Below are positions 61,335 to 64,000 of a stretch of 64,000 nt of DNA, piece by piece. This DNA is from Mesostigma viride (lineage: Eukaryota > Streptophyta > Mesostigmatophyceae > Mesostigmatales > Mesostigmataceae), in the NCBI GenBank assembly GCA_009746045.1, contig RPFO01000240.1:505501-569500 (forward strand), in the 5' to 3' direction. The notes beneath the pieces were generated by a model. The model worked only from the letters and a program-made list of their open reading frames with translations. It searched no databases and was not told where the DNA came from. The translations under genes and the position numbers were made by a program. Each line of letters begins with the position of its first letter. Position 1 is the stretch's first letter.

Positions 61335-62402
61335 CTAGGGAAATGTATTCACAGATGAAAGAAGCGCCCATTCCCATGCAAAAAGACGACAGGTCACACG
61401 GTAAAAAAAACTCATGTCATCATGAGCTGCCGTGCGCAGCAGCTTGTACTGAGGCCCCGACAGCATCGCTGGCTTGGTCAAGGCATCGGCAATATTCTCG
61501 CTCTCAGGGATCCACCGCCGCTCATCCAACACCGTGGCGGACTCGGCCAACACAAGGTAATCTAGTTTGGTGGTGGAGGCGAGCGGGTTATTCAGAAACT
61601 CAATTATTGACTTGCTATCTGTGCACAGCCGCATGCGGAGCGACAGCGCCACGCGGGCCTTATCCGCAATCCATTGCAAAAGATGCTGCACATAACACGC
61701 ATGGTCGACAGCGGAAATGAACGCGCGACACTCCGCGCGATTGCTGTCTACCACTACCCGCTGATGGATGCGGCTATACCAGTCGACAATAGTGGGCTGC
61801 CCAGTGGGGCTATCAAGAAAAAAGATGGCCGCCTCCCGCGCGCGCAGCTGCGTGATGGTACGCGACTCCAGGTTCGCGTCAGAGTAAATGGTCATTGCCA
61901 CCGGGCGGGTGATATCAACCCCCCACACGCGCAGGCCCGGTGACGCCAAGACTTGCGTCCGAAGATGCTGCGCTCCCATGCCCGCAAGCACGGCGTCGGG
62001 CGCACGCGCATAGATGGACAGGTCGGGTCGCACCGTGCCCGCGAGCCACCCCAGCTGGCCGCGCAATTGCGGTCCCGCGGACGCATCCAGCCGCTCAGGC
62101 AGCGATTGCGCGAGCTTGTCGGCGTATTCCTGCTTGGCCGCCATGTCAAAGCACCAGCCGACCGGTGTGCGGTGCAAAGTGTAGGTTAGGCCACAGAAAG
62201 GGACGGGGGTGTCGGGGTCCAGCCACAACGTGCGGCTAGTGGGCAAAAGCTTGGCCACAGCGGTTATGAACTGCCGGACCCACGCCCGGGGTCCAGTAAG
62301 CCGCCAGTCATCCCCATGCCATTGCATGAACGCGGGCTCGTGTGGGTTGGGTGTGTGGATGTGAAAGAGGTTGCTATCGATGCGGGAAAACACCGCCCCC
62401 AT
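61335..62402 (-). pseudogene. Copia-type RT (C-terminal part) and RNase H fossil
   Basis: A 355-codon frame that begins near the RT active site (MQWHGDDWRLTG), continues through the RT connection (LRGQLGWLAGTVRPDLSIYA) and ends with RNase H (IVDWYSRIHQRVVVDSNRAE, CTDSKSIIEFLNN, ENIADALTKPAM). HGDD at the active site links it to the same broad group as Copia-2, though it is quite diverged. Upstream RT and integrase are absent. Confidence 0.8.
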
Positions 62403-62427
62403 GCTAGCAAAGATGCGTTCAGCCGTC

Positions 62428-63157
62428 TGTAACAGTATTTTCTGACAGTGTGTATACTGTTACATCCAAGTGGACGTGAACTTGGAGTTCAGCGTTCAGT
62501 GTAAATGGCTGAGTCTTTTGTACGGCCAAAGTGTAATGATTCCTGGCCTGACTTGACTTTTTGGGACTTATATGCGGAGTGCCCTTTTGATGGTCCTTTG
62601 TGTTGGGCCCTGGACGGTACGGGACAGTACCTTGGAATCTATGTGTAATCTGACTGATGTCAGTTAGTATCTTTCGTAAGTTAGGGGTGTAAAGCATATA
62701 GAGAGAGAACCTTACCGGTTCATCTGTGCTCTGATTGGCTGAGACCTGTAGGATTGCGTTGGACTCCTCTGTGTCGGCGGGGACATAAGCTTTGCCTGTT
62801 TGTCACCATAGCCATCACGCGGAAACCCCCAATTATGTGAAGTTATTTCTAATAACCAAACATGCTCACTTCAGGCCCTGTTATTGGACAGCCATATCCG
62901 ATAGACAGGAAGTCTTGTGTCTGTATGAACAAGCAGAGAGACGCCCGACCAAAAGGGGACCACCGCTCTCTACCGCGTAAGTACCGTCTCGTAGGAATGG
63001 CCTCTAGACGGGAAACGACCACCCTCTACGATTCCTGGAGAGTGCTAGGAATCTCCCCTGTCTCTTGGGGTTTGATAAGTCCGTTCTGTCTTTAATGACA
63101 GGAGGTAAAAGATCTGTGCATTTAGTGGAGCAGAGACCACCATTTTATTCTGTTACA
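62428..63157 (+). repeat. LTR, probably the 5' LTR of an element running off the right edge
   Basis: Starts TGTAACAG and ends CTGTTACA, a perfect 8-bp terminal inverted repeat with TG...CA ends, 730 bp long. It is followed directly by TTGGTAATCGGAGG (63158-63171), close to the tRNA-Met primer-binding site used by Copia elements. No second LTR lies in the window. Confidence 0.55.
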
Positions 63158-64000
63158 TTGGTAATCGGAGGTTTGACCTCTGAACAGACTTATCAAAGCA
63201 TGGGACGAGTTTCCGTGTACTGACTCTTTCAGTATACATCAACAATTTCCGCCTACCAACGTTTTTTCTACCGAGGGAAGAACAAGAACGATAGCATTCG
63301 TCCTGGTTGAGACATTTAGAAGAAAGCTTTCTATCTAGCTCAGCGGCCAGTCACCTGGCGGTTTCACTAACCCTGCTGAACTGTATAGAGTGCATTCTTC
63401 ACTGGGCAGCGAATTTCTTTTTGCAGTCTTTGTTGCGGAATAGGCTATGCGTCTGGCATGGGACGTTCTCACGAACAAGCCGAGCCAGACCACATTTTCC
63501 TGAGCCCAAGCTAACGCACCAGACCAGCCAACTCAAGTGATGCTGCTGCTGTCGCCTATTCGACACTGCGTCAATCTGCCCGACCTGCTGAAACGGCAAT
63601 GAGCTCTACACGACAACAACAATCAGCCGACACAGTGTGGTGGTGGCAACGAGTTCTTCCAGTCGTGACAATGCCTTCTTTTTCAACGACTACATCTGCC
63701 AGTTTTAGTGACAACATCTTCATGTTTCGGCAACAACCTTTCGCTCTAGCGCCGCCATTTGGCTGTAGCAGCGACTTCTGGTTGTGGCGACAGCGTCGTC
63801 TGCTGCAACGGCATCTGCTAGGCCAACATCTTGAAAAGCAGGTGGGCACCTGGTGATCTCTTTTGGTTGCAGAAGAGATGCCTAGGGGAGGAGACATTTT
63901 TCTTTCTGTTCACCACCATGATGCTAGAATGGAGAAGACCCAGTCCTGTAAGCAGTTTGGAGGAAGGTCTTTTCCCTGTTCTAGTCATGGCTTGTAAAAA
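63158..64000 (+). other. Presumed leader and 5' interior of an LTR element
   Basis: No convincing gag frame up to the window edge. The sequence may be leader, or the LTR at 62428-63157 may be solo. Confidence 0.3.

Noticed and set aside
1-64000. CRISPR arrays
   Set aside because: Tandem arrays here lack unique spacers of regular length, and the DNA is eukaryotic.

Overview
The window is eukaryotic nuclear DNA made almost entirely of transposable elements. Evidence: LTR retrotransposons with primer-binding sites and polypurine tracts, 5'-truncated LINEs with long target-site duplications, a tRNA-derived SINE, and no prokaryotic operon structure. The one convincing single-copy host gene (29819-30949, a predicted multi-pass membrane protein) has no introns. 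An alga or related protist is plausible, but I cannot assign the lineage.

Layout. 1-3197: non-coding, with local repeats and a ~34-bp minisatellite. 3198-15761: a Ty3/gypsy retrotransposon on the minus strand, with terminal repeats at 4365-5500 and 13814-14950, set between two open frames that it may have split. Its pol polyprotein carries a cytosine-5 DNA methyltransferase domain between protease and reverse transcriptase, and a PHD finger at its C-terminus. 16200-16900: a possible spliced gene remnant. 17240-17975: a palindromic GTAACC/GGTTAC repeat field. 18190-20445: a cluster of LINE 3' ends. 20472-20646: a small inverted-repeat element rich in TTACGT. 20920-28689: a ~6-kb element with long terminal inverted repeats (22648-28689), plus a diverged copy of its right side (20920-22050). 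A 9-bp minisatellite lies in each half.

32342-49050 is a nested stack. A DNA transposon with TTAA duplications was entered by a LINE (11-bp duplication). The LINE was entered by a SINE (15-bp duplication) and by a Copia-type element, Copia-1 (duplication CCCGG). The 5' LTR of Copia-1 was then entered by a rearranged, pol-less copy of a second Copia-type element, Copia-2 (duplication ATAAT). Every boundary can be read from matching duplications. A nearly whole Copia-2 copy lies at 49230-57634 (duplication CTCTC). Its LTR ends are not TG...CA, it has an extra ORF before gag, and a protease-like segment lies between integrase and reverse transcriptase.

57640-64000 holds a possible small exon, a 5'-truncated LINE with a perfect 13-bp duplication, two Copia-type RT/RNase H fossils, and an LTR (62428-63157) whose element probably runs off the right edge.

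Functional reading: the most striking object is the gypsy element that joins a DNA methyltransferase to a chromatin-reader domain. This suggests an element that can modify or read host chromatin. Its terminal repeats are almost identical, so it is young.
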